NCBI RefSeq assembly: GCF_026016325.1 | Contig: NZ_CP087203.1 | Location: 4,092,001 to 4,156,000 of the forward strand | Length of the DNA: 64,000 nt | Source: Pseudomonas sp. B21-056 | GTDB lineage: Bacteria; Pseudomonadota; Gammaproteobacteria; Pseudomonadales; Pseudomonadaceae | Direction: 5' to 3' | Shown here: positions 38,120 through 46,454 of the stretch, piece by piece | How positions within the stretch are numbered: the stretch's first letter is position 1 | How the letters are laid out: the number at the start of each line of letters is the position of its first letter | Made by a program: the position numbers and the translations under genes | Notes under the pieces: generated by a model | Told to the model about the DNA's origin: nothing | Database searches by the model: none | Seen by the model: the letters and a program-made list of their open reading frames with translations, nothing else

Positions 38120-38190
38120 CCAAGTATTTATTGCTGCTAACGGGTCTCAATTAAGTAAAAAATTGGGCCTGAAAAGCTCTCGCGTGGGGA

Positions 38191-38243
38191 ATCTGCCGAA
38201 TTGACTCCCCCCCCTTGTCAGGCCTCGTGGCAAGTGGGATATA
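38191..38243 (+). promoter_or_regulatory. Predicted promoter and upstream box of the GNAT-cupin unit
   Basis: ATCTGCCGAATT box, then a 12-bp gap, TTGTCA at 38215-38220, a 17-bp spacer, GATATA at 38238-38243. Same layout and near-identical core as the oprD promoter. Confidence 0.65.
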
Positions 38244-38298
38244 GCCTTCATCGCCGGTGAATTTTTGCCACCGTCCCCACCATTAATGGAGATCTGCC

Positions 38299-39156
38299 AT
38301 GTCCGTCTCGCAGAAGCCATCGTATCGCTACCGTCCGATGATCGCCGCCGATGTATCAGCGGCCCACGCCTTGTCGGTCCGATTGAAGTGGCCTCACCGC
38401 CTGGAGGATTGGGCCATGCTGCAGCGCATCGCTGAGGGCTTCGTCGCCGAAGATGGCGATCGCTTGATCGGTACAGCATTCACTTGCCCACAGGGCTCCT
38501 ATGCCACTATCGGCCTGGTTATCGTCAGTGATGATTACCAAGGCCAAGGCATTGGGCGCAAATTGATGGATCTGGCCCTGGAGGCCTGCACGCCACGCAC
38601 GGCTATCCTCAACGCCACACTGGCCGGTGCCCCGCTTTATATCAGCCAGGGCTTTGTCGAGTTCGGTCACATCCTGCAGCATCAGGGCCAGGCGCAAGCC
38701 ATCGATCCCCCTGCCCTGTCAGACGGTGAACAGTGTCGGTCCTTGACCGTATCCGACCGGGCTCGCCTACTCGAACTGGCCAATGCCGGCAGCGGTCTGG
38801 ACCGGGAAACCGTACTCAACGATCTGTCCGATGTCGTCGAACACGCGGTCGGTATCGAACGCGATGGCCAACTTCGCGCATTCGCCATCCTGCGCCCCTT
38901 CGGCCGAGGCCACTGCGTCGGACCGATCATCGCGCAGAATCCGGAGCAGGCCAAACACCTGATAGCTACGTTGTTGGCACGGGTGCCGGATCAGTTCTTC
39001 CGCATTGATACTCCGGCGGATAGCGGCCTGTCCGACTGGCTCGACACAGCGGGTCTGAAACAGGTCGACAAGGTTGCGCAGATGGCACGCGGGACGCCCC
39101 CTCAGTCCGTCGGCGGCGTCAAGCAATTCTCCCTGGTGAGCCAGGCCATTGGCTGA
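38299..39156 (+). CDS. GNAT N-acetyltransferase with C-terminal YitH-type domain
   Basis: 285 residues. An N-terminal GNAT domain (about 10-140) contains LVIVSDDYQGQGIGRKLMDL, where QGQGIG is the acetyl-CoA pyrophosphate loop. The C-terminal half (about 150-280) resembles the second acetyltransferase-like domain of YitH/HolE proteins (GLDRETVLNDL at its start). Target unknown; a small-molecule amine is likely given the catabolic neighbours. Followed by the cupin gene after 48 bp, probably in the same unit from the promoter at 38191. Confidence 0.82.
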   Translation: MSVSQKPSYRYRPMIAADVSAAHALSVRLKWPHRLEDWAMLQRIAEGFVAEDGDRLIGTAFTCPQGSYATIGLVIVSDDYQGQGIGRKLMDLALEACTPRTAILNATLAGAPLYISQGFVEFGHILQHQGQAQAIDPPALSDGEQCRSLTVSDRARLLELANAGSGLDRETVLNDLSDVVEHAVGIERDGQLRAFAILRPFGRGHCVGPIIAQNPEQAKHLIATLLARVPDQFFRIDTPADSGLSDWLDTAGLKQVDKVAQMARGTPPQSVGGVKQFSLVSQAIG

Positions 39157-39204
39157 CGGCCTCAACACACGACTCCCCTACTTACCCTACCTGGAGAATC
39201 CCAG

Positions 39205-39918
39205 ATGTCAGAACCCATCTCAGTGCTGCTGGCTCGCGCCGATGGCACCCCTGTCTCGACTGCCTTTATCCCTGGTCCATTGGGCGCCGGAGATCCTTTC
39301 GGCGCGCAGCGCAAAACCGCCTACACCGGCCCGGGAGATATCACCGCCGGGGTGGTCGAGGCCCGTGGCCAGTTCAACGTCGATGAGTATCCTTATGCCG
39401 AGATGATCGTGGTCCATTCCGGACGAGTCATCCTGCAGAGCCATGACAGTACTCTTGATCTGGGCCCCGGCGGCAGCGCCGTGATCGGCCGCGGCTCGCC
39501 GCTGCGGGTTGAGGTGCAGGGGGATGCCGTTTGGGCGTTCTGCGCCGATATCCAGAGCATCGGCGAACGCAGTCCAGGTCTCACGCTGCTCGACCCGCTC
39601 GCCGCGCTCTCCTCCTCCAATCCCCCGGACGCCGAGATTCTGCTCAGCCCGACACCGCAATGCCGCTCACACAGCATGTTCGTCGAAGAACCAACCAATC
39701 TGATCATTGGCGTCTGGGATTCGACACCCTATACACGCCGATCGCGCCCCCACAAGCTGCATGAGCTGATGCACCTGATCGAGGGCAGCGTCACCCTGCA
39801 GGCGGAGGACGGCAGTGAGCTGGTGGTCAACGCCGGCGATACGGTATTTGTGCCCAAAGGCGTTCCATGCGCCTGGAAGAGCACCGTCTACGTTCGCAAG
39901 CTTTACGTCGTCAAATAA
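39205..39918 (+). CDS. Bicupin protein (DUF861/EutQ-like cupins)
   Basis: 237 residues with two cupin domains: residues about 50-110 (EMIVVHSGRVILQSHDSTLDLGPG type) and about 165-235 (HELMHLIEGSVTL..GDTVFVPKGVPCAWKS). Metal ligands are not all obvious in the first domain, while the second retains His/Glu. Such bicupins appear beside DAO oxidases and aldehyde dehydrogenases in amine-catabolic clusters; an isomerase, hydrolase or sensor role is possible. Function unassigned. Confidence 0.8.
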   Translation: MSEPISVLLARADGTPVSTAFIPGPLGAGDPFGAQRKTAYTGPGDITAGVVEARGQFNVDEYPYAEMIVVHSGRVILQSHDSTLDLGPGGSAVIGRGSPLRVEVQGDAVWAFCADIQSIGERSPGLTLLDPLAALSSSNPPDAEILLSPTPQCRSHSMFVEEPTNLIIGVWDSTPYTRRSRPHKLHELMHLIEGSVTLQAEDGSELVVNAGDTVFVPKGVPCAWKSTVYVRKLYVVK

Positions 39919-40079
39919 CGCGAACAGTGTTGGGTGCCGGCGGAGGATATTGAGTCGCGGGCACCATTGACGTTCGACCTGCGGCGAAAAGCCCGGTGGG
40001 TACAACGCCGTCATGTCCATGCTGGCGTGAGCATTCATCCTTCCCCGATCCATCGACCACTCATTACGGAGCGCACATC

Positions 40080-40274
40080 ATGGGAATAGGCGGCATCAGT
40101 ATCGGCAAGTTTCTGATCATCCTGCTGATCGTGATCATGCTGTTCGGCACCAAACGCCTGAGGGGGTTGGGCTCGGATATCGGCGACACGATCAAGGGGT
40201 TCCGCAAGGCCATGGGAGATGACAACAAGTCAGCCATTGAAGAACACCCTACGGACCAGGCGAAAAAGTACTGA
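40080..40274 (+). CDS. tatA: Orphan TatA/TatE-family translocase subunit
   Basis: 64 residues: one membrane helix ([18 protein letters not shown]), the conserved FG hinge, an amphipathic helix beginning [19 protein letters not shown], and an acidic tail. No tatB or tatC adjacent. An extra TatA/E can supplement a genomic tatABC; the Tat-signalled binding protein of the catabolic operon is a possible client. Preceded by CGGAGCG. Confidence 0.88.
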   Translation: MGIGGISIGKFLIILLIVIMLFGTKRLRGLGSDIGDTIKGFRKAMGDDNKSAIEEHPTDQAKKY

Positions 40275-40561
40275 ACGCCATTCACCATCAGTTTCGGCAA
40301 ATATCACGGGTGGCCTTGTCCGTTGAATGCCGGCTGATGCTGGCAACGCCCCATGCAGCAAGCGCGTGATCCTGGCGCAGCGCTGTCTCGAATCGGTCTG
40401 CATTACGTTCTCGTAAAGTTGACGCGATATACAGCAGATTCTCCTTCGCCAACCTCAAGAACGGCATACCCCATCAGGGCCGCTTTGCTAGTTTATTGAG
40501 CAGAGACGACACCACGATCTGCTGCTGGCAGTGCTTTCACCACTCAATGGGAGCCCATTGC
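40275..40561. other. Intergenic region without recognised features
   Basis: 287 bp between tatA and the aldehyde dehydrogenase gene. No hairpin with a T tract and no credible ORF were seen; it should hold the promoter for the aldehyde dehydrogenase gene. Confidence 0.5.
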
Positions 40562-42022
40562 ATGACGACCCAATCTTCGAACCCCTACAGCGTCGACCCG
40601 CAAATGTGTCGGCAGTTTTATATCAATGGCATGTGGTCGTCGCCGGACCACCTGGTTACACAACAGGTGTTCAATCCGGCGACCGAGGAAGTGATCGCCG
40701 AAGTCGCTCGGGGTTCCACCGAAGACGTCGACCGGGCAGTGGCGGCCGCGCGCACCGCGTTTGCCGATTGGTCCGCCACCTCGGTGGAAACCCGCGTTTC
40801 GATCCTGGGAAAAATTCATGAGCTGATCCTGGAGCGCAAGGAAGTGCTGGCCCAGGCATTGTCGCTGGAGATGGGCGCGGCCATTGGTTTCGCACGGTCC
40901 ATGCAGGTGCCGCTGGCCGCCGAACACGTTCGGGTGGCCCGTGATGTGCTGTCCACGTATCAATTTCAGAAGGTCGAAAATGGCACCGCCATTCAACGCG
41001 AGGCCATTGGTGTCTGCGGCCTTATCACACCGTGGAACTGGCCGCTTTACCAGATCACTGCCAAAGTCGCCCCGGCAATTGCCGCCGGTTGCACGGTGGT
41101 ACTCAAGCCCAGCGAACTCTCACCGCTGAGCGCCCTGCTGTTCGCCCAACTGCTGCATGACGCGGGACTGCCGCCGGGCGTGTTCAACCTTGTGAACGGC
41201 AGCGGGGTCAACGTCGGCGCGGCCATGGCAGCTCACCCCGATATCGACATGATTTCCATCACCGGCTCCAACCGTGCAGGCGCACTGGTAGTCCAGGCTG
41301 CCGCCCCCACGGCTAAACGCGTCACCCAGGAGCTGGGCGGCAAGTCGCCGAATGTGCTGCTGCCAGACACTGACTTCGCCAAGGCCGTGCCTCCCGGCGT
41401 GATGTCGGCGTTCCGTAATGTCGGCCAGTCATGCAGTGCGCCGACCCGGATGATCGTGCCCCGCAACAGGCTGGCGGAAGTTGAAGCGTTGGCCGCCGCG
41501 ACGGCCAACGCCATCGTCGTTGGGGATCCACAATCGGAAGAAACGGTACTCGGCCCTATCGCCAACAAAGCTCAGTTCGATCGCGTGCAGGCCATGATCG
41601 AGATGGGCCTGTCTGAGGGTGCAAAACTGATCTGCGGCGGACCAGGACGCCTGCAAGGTTTCGAGAAAGGTTTTTACACCCGACCGACCATTTTCTCGGA
41701 CGTCGACAACGCCATGAACATTGCCCAGGAGGAGATCTTCGGACCGGTGCTGTGCATCATCCCCTATGACACAGTGGAAGAGGCCATCGCCATCGCGAAC
41801 GACACCGTCTACGGCCTCGGTGCCCATGTGCAAGGCCAGGACCTCGAAGCGGTACGCGCCGTGGCCTCGCGCATCCGCGCCGGACAGGTGCTGTTGAACT
41901 ACCCGGCGTGGAACCCGTTGGCGCCGTTCGGTGGCTACAAGCGCTCAGGCAATGGTCGGGAATTCGGTGTTCATGGGTTTGAGGAGTACACCGAGGTCAA
42001 AGCGATTGTCGGGTTTGGCTGA
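40562..42022 (+). CDS. NAD(P)-dependent aldehyde dehydrogenase
   Basis: 486 residues, class 1/2 ALDH. Visible: ITPWNWPLYQITAKVAPA, ITGSNRAGALVV, the general-base Glu in VTQELGGKSPNVLL, catalytic Cys in FRNVGQSCSAPTRM and the C-terminal NGREFGVHGFEEYTEVKA. Distinct from GabD at 12688. It may oxidise the aldehyde released by the flavin amine oxidases nearby. The ATG at 40562 is preceded by TGGGAG; a longer in-frame start at 40496 looks non-conserved. Substrate unknown. Confidence 0.88.
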   Translation: MTTQSSNPYSVDPQMCRQFYINGMWSSPDHLVTQQVFNPATEEVIAEVARGSTEDVDRAVAAARTAFADWSATSVETRVSILGKIHELILERKEVLAQALSLEMGAAIGFARSMQVPLAAEHVRVARDVLSTYQFQKVENGTAIQREAIGVCGLITPWNWPLYQITAKVAPAIAAGCTVVLKPSELSPLSALLFAQLLHDAGLPPGVFNLVNGSGVNVGAAMAAHPDIDMISITGSNRAGALVVQAAAPTAKRVTQELGGKSPNVLLPDTDFAKAVPPGVMSAFRNVGQSCSAPTRMIVPRNRLAEVEALAAATANAIVVGDPQSEETVLGPIANKAQFDRVQAMIEMGLSEGAKLICGGPGRLQGFEKGFYTRPTIFSDVDNAMNIAQEEIFGPVLCIIPYDTVEEAIAIANDTVYGLGAHVQGQDLEAVRAVASRIRAGQVLLNYPAWNPLAPFGGYKRSGNGREFGVHGFEEYTEVKAIVGFG

Positions 42023-42027
42023 TCGCC

Positions 42028-42417
42028 CTACTCCTCGAACCGACCTTTCGTCTCCCGGTCATGCTCGTATCGCGTCAACGGAAACGCCGGCAGCCACGCC
42101 TCGCGACGCACGGTCCAGCATTCGTAGGTAGGCAGCAATTGGTCAGGGGCATCCAGGCTTCCCAGGTTCACTTCGATCTCGTCACCGCTGCGGGCAAAGA
42201 CCGGCGAGCCGCAGCGGGGGCAAAAGCAGCGACCGGCGTAATCGCGGGTTTCACCTTCGACTTTCACCGCGTCCTGGGGGAACATGGCGGCGGCGTAAAA
42301 AAGCGCGCCATGGTGCTTGCGACAGTCGAGACAGTGGCAGAGGCCAACCCGGTACGGGCGTCCCGACGCTTCGAAGCGAACGTTGCCGCACAGGCAGCCG
42401 CCGGTGAATCGGTCCAT
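42028..42417 (-). CDS. GFA-family (CENP-V-like) zinc protein
   Basis: 129 residues. Cys pattern GGCLCGNVRFEA, LCHCLDCRKHHGALF and FCPRCGS is that of the glutathione-dependent formaldehyde-activating (GFA) family, which binds two zinc ions. Enzymatic function of most members is unproven. GAGGAGA precedes the ATG at 42417; the longer in-frame start is not needed. Convergent with the aldehyde dehydrogenase gene (stop to stop 5 bp). Confidence 0.87.
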   Translation of the reverse strand: MDRFTGGCLCGNVRFEASGRPYRVGLCHCLDCRKHHGALFYAAAMFPQDAVKVEGETRDYAGRCFCPRCGSPVFARSGDEIEVNLGSLDAPDQLLPTYECWTVRREAWLPAFPLTRYEHDRETKGRFEE

Positions 42418-42480
42418 GGTGTGTCTCCTCTGCAATCGAGCATATGAGCCTTCGACCACCCCCGCCGCCGCTGGTTTAAC

Positions 42481-43224
42481 TTACTGACTCCCCACCATCG
42501 GCACTGCAATCAGCAATATCGCAGTCCCATGGGCGGCAGTCGACGCCACGACCCCATAACGCATGCGAATGAGCCCGCACGCCAGCCCTTCGATCAGGGT
42601 AAACAGCAGGACGGGCCAACCGAGTTGGGTGACGCTCAGCGCCAGGAACGTATGGCACGCCGAAAACGCCACGGCACTGGTCAACGCCGCCCGCAACGCG
42701 CTGATGTGCTGCTCCAGATAACCTTGCAGCAATCCGCGAAACAGCACTTCTTCCAGCGCGTTGGCGCCGTAGGCCAATACCGCCATGCCCGCCAGCCAGG
42801 TCCAGTAGCCTGGAATGACGCCCGCTTCGACGCCTTGGTAAAGCCGCAAGGGCAAACCGATCAAGCACCCCGCGACGATACCCAGCAGCAGTCCAGCCAG
42901 TCGGTTGCCCTTGAACACAACGACGAGCTGCCACAATTGCGCAGACAAACGCCGGATCAGCGCGACCAACGCCAGCGACAACCCTCCCAGTGAAGCCAGC
43001 AGGAACGGATTGGCGAGGAAGCCGATTTGCATGTCGTCATTGAGGAACCACATGCGCAGCGGCGTCATTGCGTCGCGCATCAACACGAACGCCAGGATCA
43101 GGATCGCGATGCGCAATCCGACCTGGCTCTTCGGCGTCAGACCGAACCAGAGGCCCAGGAGGGTGAGGCCCGGTAGCAAGTAAAGTGCATAGTCCAGCAG
43201 TACAACGAGTCCTTCGGCGATCAT
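42481..43224 (-). CDS. CPBP-family intramembrane metalloprotease
   Basis: 247 residues with about eight hydrophobic segments. The CPBP/Abi signature EEVLFRG (Glu-Glu-x3-Arg) is in ALEEVLFRGLLQG, with further His in FSACHTF and AAHGTAI. Members include CAAX-processing proteases and bacteriocin-immunity proteins. Alone in its unit between GFA and LysR; substrate unknown. Confidence 0.86.
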   Translation of the reverse strand: MIAEGLVVLLDYALYLLPGLTLLGLWFGLTPKSQVGLRIAILILAFVLMRDAMTPLRMWFLNDDMQIGFLANPFLLASLGGLSLALVALIRRLSAQLWQLVVVFKGNRLAGLLLGIVAGCLIGLPLRLYQGVEAGVIPGYWTWLAGMAVLAYGANALEEVLFRGLLQGYLEQHISALRAALTSAVAFSACHTFLALSVTQLGWPVLLFTLIEGLACGLIRMRYGVVASTAAHGTAILLIAVPMVGSQ

Positions 43225-43275
43225 TCGGCATTCCTTGGGTATCGCAAGTCAGTGTGCATAACGCGTCCCGGCAGT

Positions 43276-44202
43276 TTACAAAGCTCGGCGGTCTGCGAGG
43301 GGCGCATGTTGCGCCATCAGTTTCCCCATCCATTCGATGAACACCCTCAACCGGGCGCTGATGTGCCGGTTCGGCGGGTACGCCAGGTAGAGCGGCATCG
43401 GGTCTATGCGCCACGTTTGGAAAAGCGGCACCAGTTCGCCTTTCGCTTCGTGGGGCCGGGACATGTATTTGGGTAGCCACAGCACCCCCAGCCCCGCCAG
43501 GCCCGCCGCGAGGTAGGCGTTGCCGTCGTCGACAGCCAGGGTGTAGCGGCCATTGATGTGCAGGTGTTCATTGTCGTTGTGCATGGCATAGGGCACGGCT
43601 TTGCCGGTACGGGCCCACAGGAAGCCGACGATGCGATGCTGGGAGTCTTCAAGGTCGCGTGGATGCGCGGGGGTGCCGACACGTGCCAGGTAACTCGGCG
43701 CCGCGAAGACGCCCAGCTCAAGGTCACCGATGCGCCGGGCGATCAGCGACTGATCCGTCAGCTCGCCGCCACGCACCACGCAATCGACGCTTTCATCGAT
43801 GATATCGACGATGCGATCACTGACGCCCATGTCGATCTGGATGTCCGGGTAGCGCTCATGGAAGGTCGGTAGCGCCGGCATCAGGATCAGGGCGGCCAGT
43901 GGGCTCGGGACGTCTACCCGCAACCGTCCCCTGGGCAGCGCCTGGGCCTCGGACAGACTGGTTTCGGCATCCTCCATGTCGGCCAGCAGCCGCAGCACCC
44001 GTTGGTAATAGACGGCGCCCTGGGCAGTGACGTTGACTTTGCGTGTCGTGCGGTTGAGCAACTTGACCCGCAGGCGCGCCTCCAACTGCTGCACCAGTTG
44101 GGTCACGGTGGTCTTGCTCATGTGCAAGGTTTCGGCGGCCTTGGTGAAGCTGCCCGCCTCCACCACCCGGACGAATGCCTGCATCGCGTCAAAACGATCC
44201 AT
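43276..44202 (-). CDS. LysR-family transcriptional regulator
   Basis: 308 residues. N-terminal winged helix (MDRFDAMQAFVRVVEAGSF, then TKAAETLHMSKTTVTQLVQQLE) and a C-terminal periplasmic-binding-like effector domain. Divergent from the RidA-like gene (137 bp between starts), which it probably regulates. The CrgA/DmlR-like subgroup is suggested by the GSFTKAAETL start. Confidence 0.9.
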   Translation of the reverse strand: MDRFDAMQAFVRVVEAGSFTKAAETLHMSKTTVTQLVQQLEARLRVKLLNRTTRKVNVTAQGAVYYQRVLRLLADMEDAETSLSEAQALPRGRLRVDVPSPLAALILMPALPTFHERYPDIQIDMGVSDRIVDIIDESVDCVVRGGELTDQSLIARRIGDLELGVFAAPSYLARVGTPAHPRDLEDSQHRIVGFLWARTGKAVPYAMHNDNEHLHINGRYTLAVDDGNAYLAAGLAGLGVLWLPKYMSRPHEAKGELVPLFQTWRIDPMPLYLAYPPNRHISARLRVFIEWMGKLMAQHAPLADRRAL

Positions 44203-44339
44203 TGCTGCTCCGCGTATCGATCAGATTGTTTGGATTTCACAAACAGTGATCGCCAAGGTTGCGCGTTTATCGCCCCGGCACAAGCCCCTAGAGTGACTTC
44301 ATCGTTGATTGACCTATTTGATCCCTGATGGAGGTTCCC

Positions 44340-44741
44340 ATGACACCCCGTGATGTCGTTTTCCCACCTGGACGCCAGGCGCTTTACGAGCGCAATCGAT
44401 ATTCGCCGGCGATCCGCTCCAATGGTTTTTTGTTCGTCTCGGGCCAAGTCGGCAGCACCGACGACGGTTCACCGGAACCCGACCTGGAGGTTCAGGTCCG
44501 GCGTGCCTTCACGAACCTGGAGGCAATTCTCGCCGCTGCCGATTGCACCTTTGACGATGTGGTGGACGTCACCGTTTTCATGGTCGATCCCGAATCGAAG
44601 TTCGAGACCATCTGGAAAGTAGTGCCTGAATTCTGGGGCAACGCACCGCACCCGACGCTGACGGCGGTGGGGGTGACGTGGTTGTATGGGTTTCAGTTCG
44701 AGATCAAGGTGATTGCCAGGTTGCCTGACGCTGTGCGGTGA
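44340..44741 (+). CDS. RidA family enamine/imine deaminase-like protein
   Basis: 133 residues. The Rid core shows RSNGFLFVSGQVGS, QVRRAFTNLEAILAAADCTF and VVDVTVFMVDP. Canonical RidA keeps an Arg in a C-terminal R-x-x-x-E; here the end is PTLTAVGVTWLYGFQFEIKVIA, so the Arg of the usual loop is replaced by Trp and it may belong to a Rid4-7-like subgroup. ATG at 44340 chosen since GGAGG lies 7 bases upstream; 44328 overlaps that site. Confidence 0.82.
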   Translation: MTPRDVVFPPGRQALYERNRYSPAIRSNGFLFVSGQVGSTDDGSPEPDLEVQVRRAFTNLEAILAAADCTFDDVVDVTVFMVDPESKFETIWKVVPEFWGNAPHPTLTAVGVTWLYGFQFEIKVIARLPDAVR

Positions 44742-44751
44742 GTCAGTGATG

Positions 44752-44833
44752 GCGCTATCGCGAGCAAGCTCGCTCCCACAAGGGTTTGGGTGTGCTGCGG
44801 ATATCGAGCCCACTGAAGATCCATTGTGGGAGA
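44752..44833. repeat. REPIN with second REP truncated at the IS110 element
   Basis: A full REP (CGCGAGCAAGCTCGCTCCCAC) at about 44757-44780, then about 45 bp, then TTGTGGGAG at 44825-44832, which is the beginning of an inverted REP. It should continue with CGAGC but passes into ATTCTATGG instead. Confidence 0.75.
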
Positions 44834-44835
44834 TT

Positions 44836-45804
44836 CTATGGTGCATGACTAGCCTTCAAATGCCTTTCTGGCAGGTATTCGCTCTGATTCTGCAGCAGAG
44901 CGAATACTACGCGGGCAAGCTTGCGCGACAGCGCCACCATGGCCTGAGTTGTACTCATCCCCCGGGCTAATAACGCCTCATAGAACCCCTTCCATCGCTC
45001 CGTGCGCCTTGCCGACATCGCTGCGTTGTGCAGCAGTCGGCGAGCTTCTGGATCACCTCGTTTGGTCAAGCAGCGGCGACCCTGTTTTCGCCCTGATTGC
45101 GATATGCGCAGGTCCAGCCCCAGAAAAGCGATGAAGGCATCGGCATTTTTGAAATCCCCCCGCTGAAACGAGGTGAGCAACCGGGCGCCGGTCAACAGGC
45201 CAATGCCTTCAACTTTCATGCAGCGCTTGAGCTGACCCAGCAAGCCTGCGTCCTTCAGCTCATCCTGGATCTTTTTTTCGACCAGGGTTTCCAGCCGTTG
45301 CATCGCGCCTATCTGGCGTTTGAACGCGGCTTTGAGTAACGGCTCGTTCGCCCAGCTTTGGCTCAGACTGACACGGGCCTGGACCACAGCCGCACGGCGC
45401 CGGAAAAGGCTTACGAGCCGGCGATACAAGGGCGATGGCGGGTTCCAGGGATGCAGTTCCTGGCCTTCGTTCTTCAGGTAACGGGCCAACAGGCGAGCAT
45501 CCAGTGCATCGGTTTTGGCGCGCACGTTCACGCCTTTGCGGTAGTGACTAAGCTCATAGCCACCGACCATGTAGATCACGCAGCCGGCCTTGTGAGCCAG
45601 ATCGGCGAACTCCAGGTGATAGATATTGGTGGCCTCAATGGCGATATCCACCTGCATGGACAAGGCCTTAAGCCACTTATTGATCGCGGTTTTGTTATTG
45701 GGGACTATCTCAAGCTGATCGGTTTCGGCGTGATACATCACCAACTCATCCTTGGCGACATCCACACCCACAATCGGCTTGACGAGGGGAATCGGCATTG
45801 CCAT
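44836..45804 (-). CDS. IS110-family DEDD transposase
   Basis: 322 residues. RuvC-like DEDD tetrad visible as Asp15 (VGVDVAKDEL), Glu57 (IAIEATNIY), Asp99 and Asp102 (RAKTDALDARLLA). The C-terminal transposase_20 domain follows (EGIGLLTGARLLTSF, then LGLDLRISQSGRKQGRRCLTKRG), with the Ser of ISQSG as candidate catalytic Ser. Intact and full length. An in-frame ATG two codons in is an alternative start. Confidence 0.93.
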   Translation of the reverse strand: MAMPIPLVKPIVGVDVAKDELVMYHAETDQLEIVPNNKTAINKWLKALSMQVDIAIEATNIYHLEFADLAHKAGCVIYMVGGYELSHYRKGVNVRAKTDALDARLLARYLKNEGQELHPWNPPSPLYRRLVSLFRRRAAVVQARVSLSQSWANEPLLKAAFKRQIGAMQRLETLVEKKIQDELKDAGLLGQLKRCMKVEGIGLLTGARLLTSFQRGDFKNADAFIAFLGLDLRISQSGRKQGRRCLTKRGDPEARRLLHNAAMSARRTERWKGFYEALLARGMSTTQAMVALSRKLARVVFALLQNQSEYLPERHLKASHAP

Positions 45805-45842
45805 TGAAAACTCTCCGGGCTAAGGTTTGAACACTTGAAGGG

Positions 45843-45915
45843 TTCACCCAGAGGCGCAGGCTTGTTCCTATCGTCGGTCTAGGCCAGATGCATTCTTTAT
45901 CGGCGCTTGGGTGAA
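45843..45915 (-). ncRNA. Candidate bridge-RNA-like structured leader of the IS110 element
   Basis: The transposase leader can fold into a long hairpin: TTCACCC (45843-45849) pairs with GGGTGAA (45909-45915), GCGC (45854-45857) with GCGC (45903-45906), and an inner CCTA/TAGG (45867-45870 and 45880-45883) encloses a loop. IS110-group elements are known to encode a targeting bridge RNA in this position upstream of the transposase. Structure is from reading only; no expression or covariation evidence. Confidence 0.45.
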
Positions 45916-45975
45916 AGGAGGAGGGGTAAAATCTCCCACGGTCTGTACTGCTGCGAACAGTCAGATGTTTAGGAC

Positions 45976-46007
45976 TGAGATAAATACCAGGGGGAACGTG
46001 AGATAAA
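45976..46007. promoter_or_regulatory. Candidate transposase-binding repeats at prophage left end
   Basis: TGAGATAAA occurs at 45976-45984 and 45999-46007, 23 bp apart, followed by TATTCCGGGATAGG. Repeated sites of this pitch near the terminus resemble MuA end-binding sites. Confidence 0.4.
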
Positions 46008-46091
46008 CCCGGGCTATTCCGGGATAGGCTGGCACAGGTTGGGATGATTATGGAAATTCAGTTGCAACCTGTGCAATAGGTGACGCCCCGC

Positions 46092-46454
46092 TCAATCGTC
46101 ACTGAGCGAGGCAAACATATCAACCTGACGGCGCGCTATCTCATCCTTTCGGACCGCCTTGACGATCTTATAGATCCACTGAAGCGACACCCCCCACTTG
46201 CGCGCCAGTTCGCTATGGTTGGTGCCGTTGAATTCGTCGTAGATCTGGCGATCCCGGCGGCTCAACTTGACCGACAGCCCCATCGGAAAATAGAGGTTCT
46301 GGCCGCCCCAGTGCGCCGCCATGCGGTCAGAGACTTCCTGCGCAACGTGGCGAGCGGCGGCGTCCTCCATCGATACCAGCTCAACGAGCGCAACGGCGAT
46401 GTGCTCGGTGAGATCCGTGAGCAGTTCGGGGCCTTTGCTTCTGAACTCAGTCAT
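46092..46454 (-). CDS. mor: Mor-family late transcription activator
   Basis: 120 residues. The Mor/C family: HWGGQNLYFPMG is the conserved dimer segment, followed by a C-terminal helix-turn-helix (NHSELARKWGVSLQWIYKIVK). In Mu, Mor activates the middle promoter; here it should switch on the rightward late genes. Its start overlaps the GemA stop (ATGA). It is the last gene of the leftward early operon, so late activation needs full early transcription. Confidence 0.9.
   Translation of the reverse strand: MTEFRSKGPELLTDLTEHIAVALVELVSMEDAAARHVAQEVSDRMAAHWGGQNLYFPMGLSVKLSRRDRQIYDEFNGTNHSELARKWGVSLQWIYKIVKAVRKDEIARRQVDMFASLSDD

Larger units (their letters stand above)
44826..45939 (-). mobile_element. 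IS110-family insertion element
   Basis: Holds one DEDD transposase gene on the minus strand. GTGGGAGATT at 44826-44835 and its inverted copy AATCTCCCAC at 45930-45939 bound the unit, giving about 1.11 kb; exact ends are uncertain because IS110 elements often lack conventional inverted repeats and the left copy coincides with REP sequence. Abuts the prophage on its right. Confidence 0.75.
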
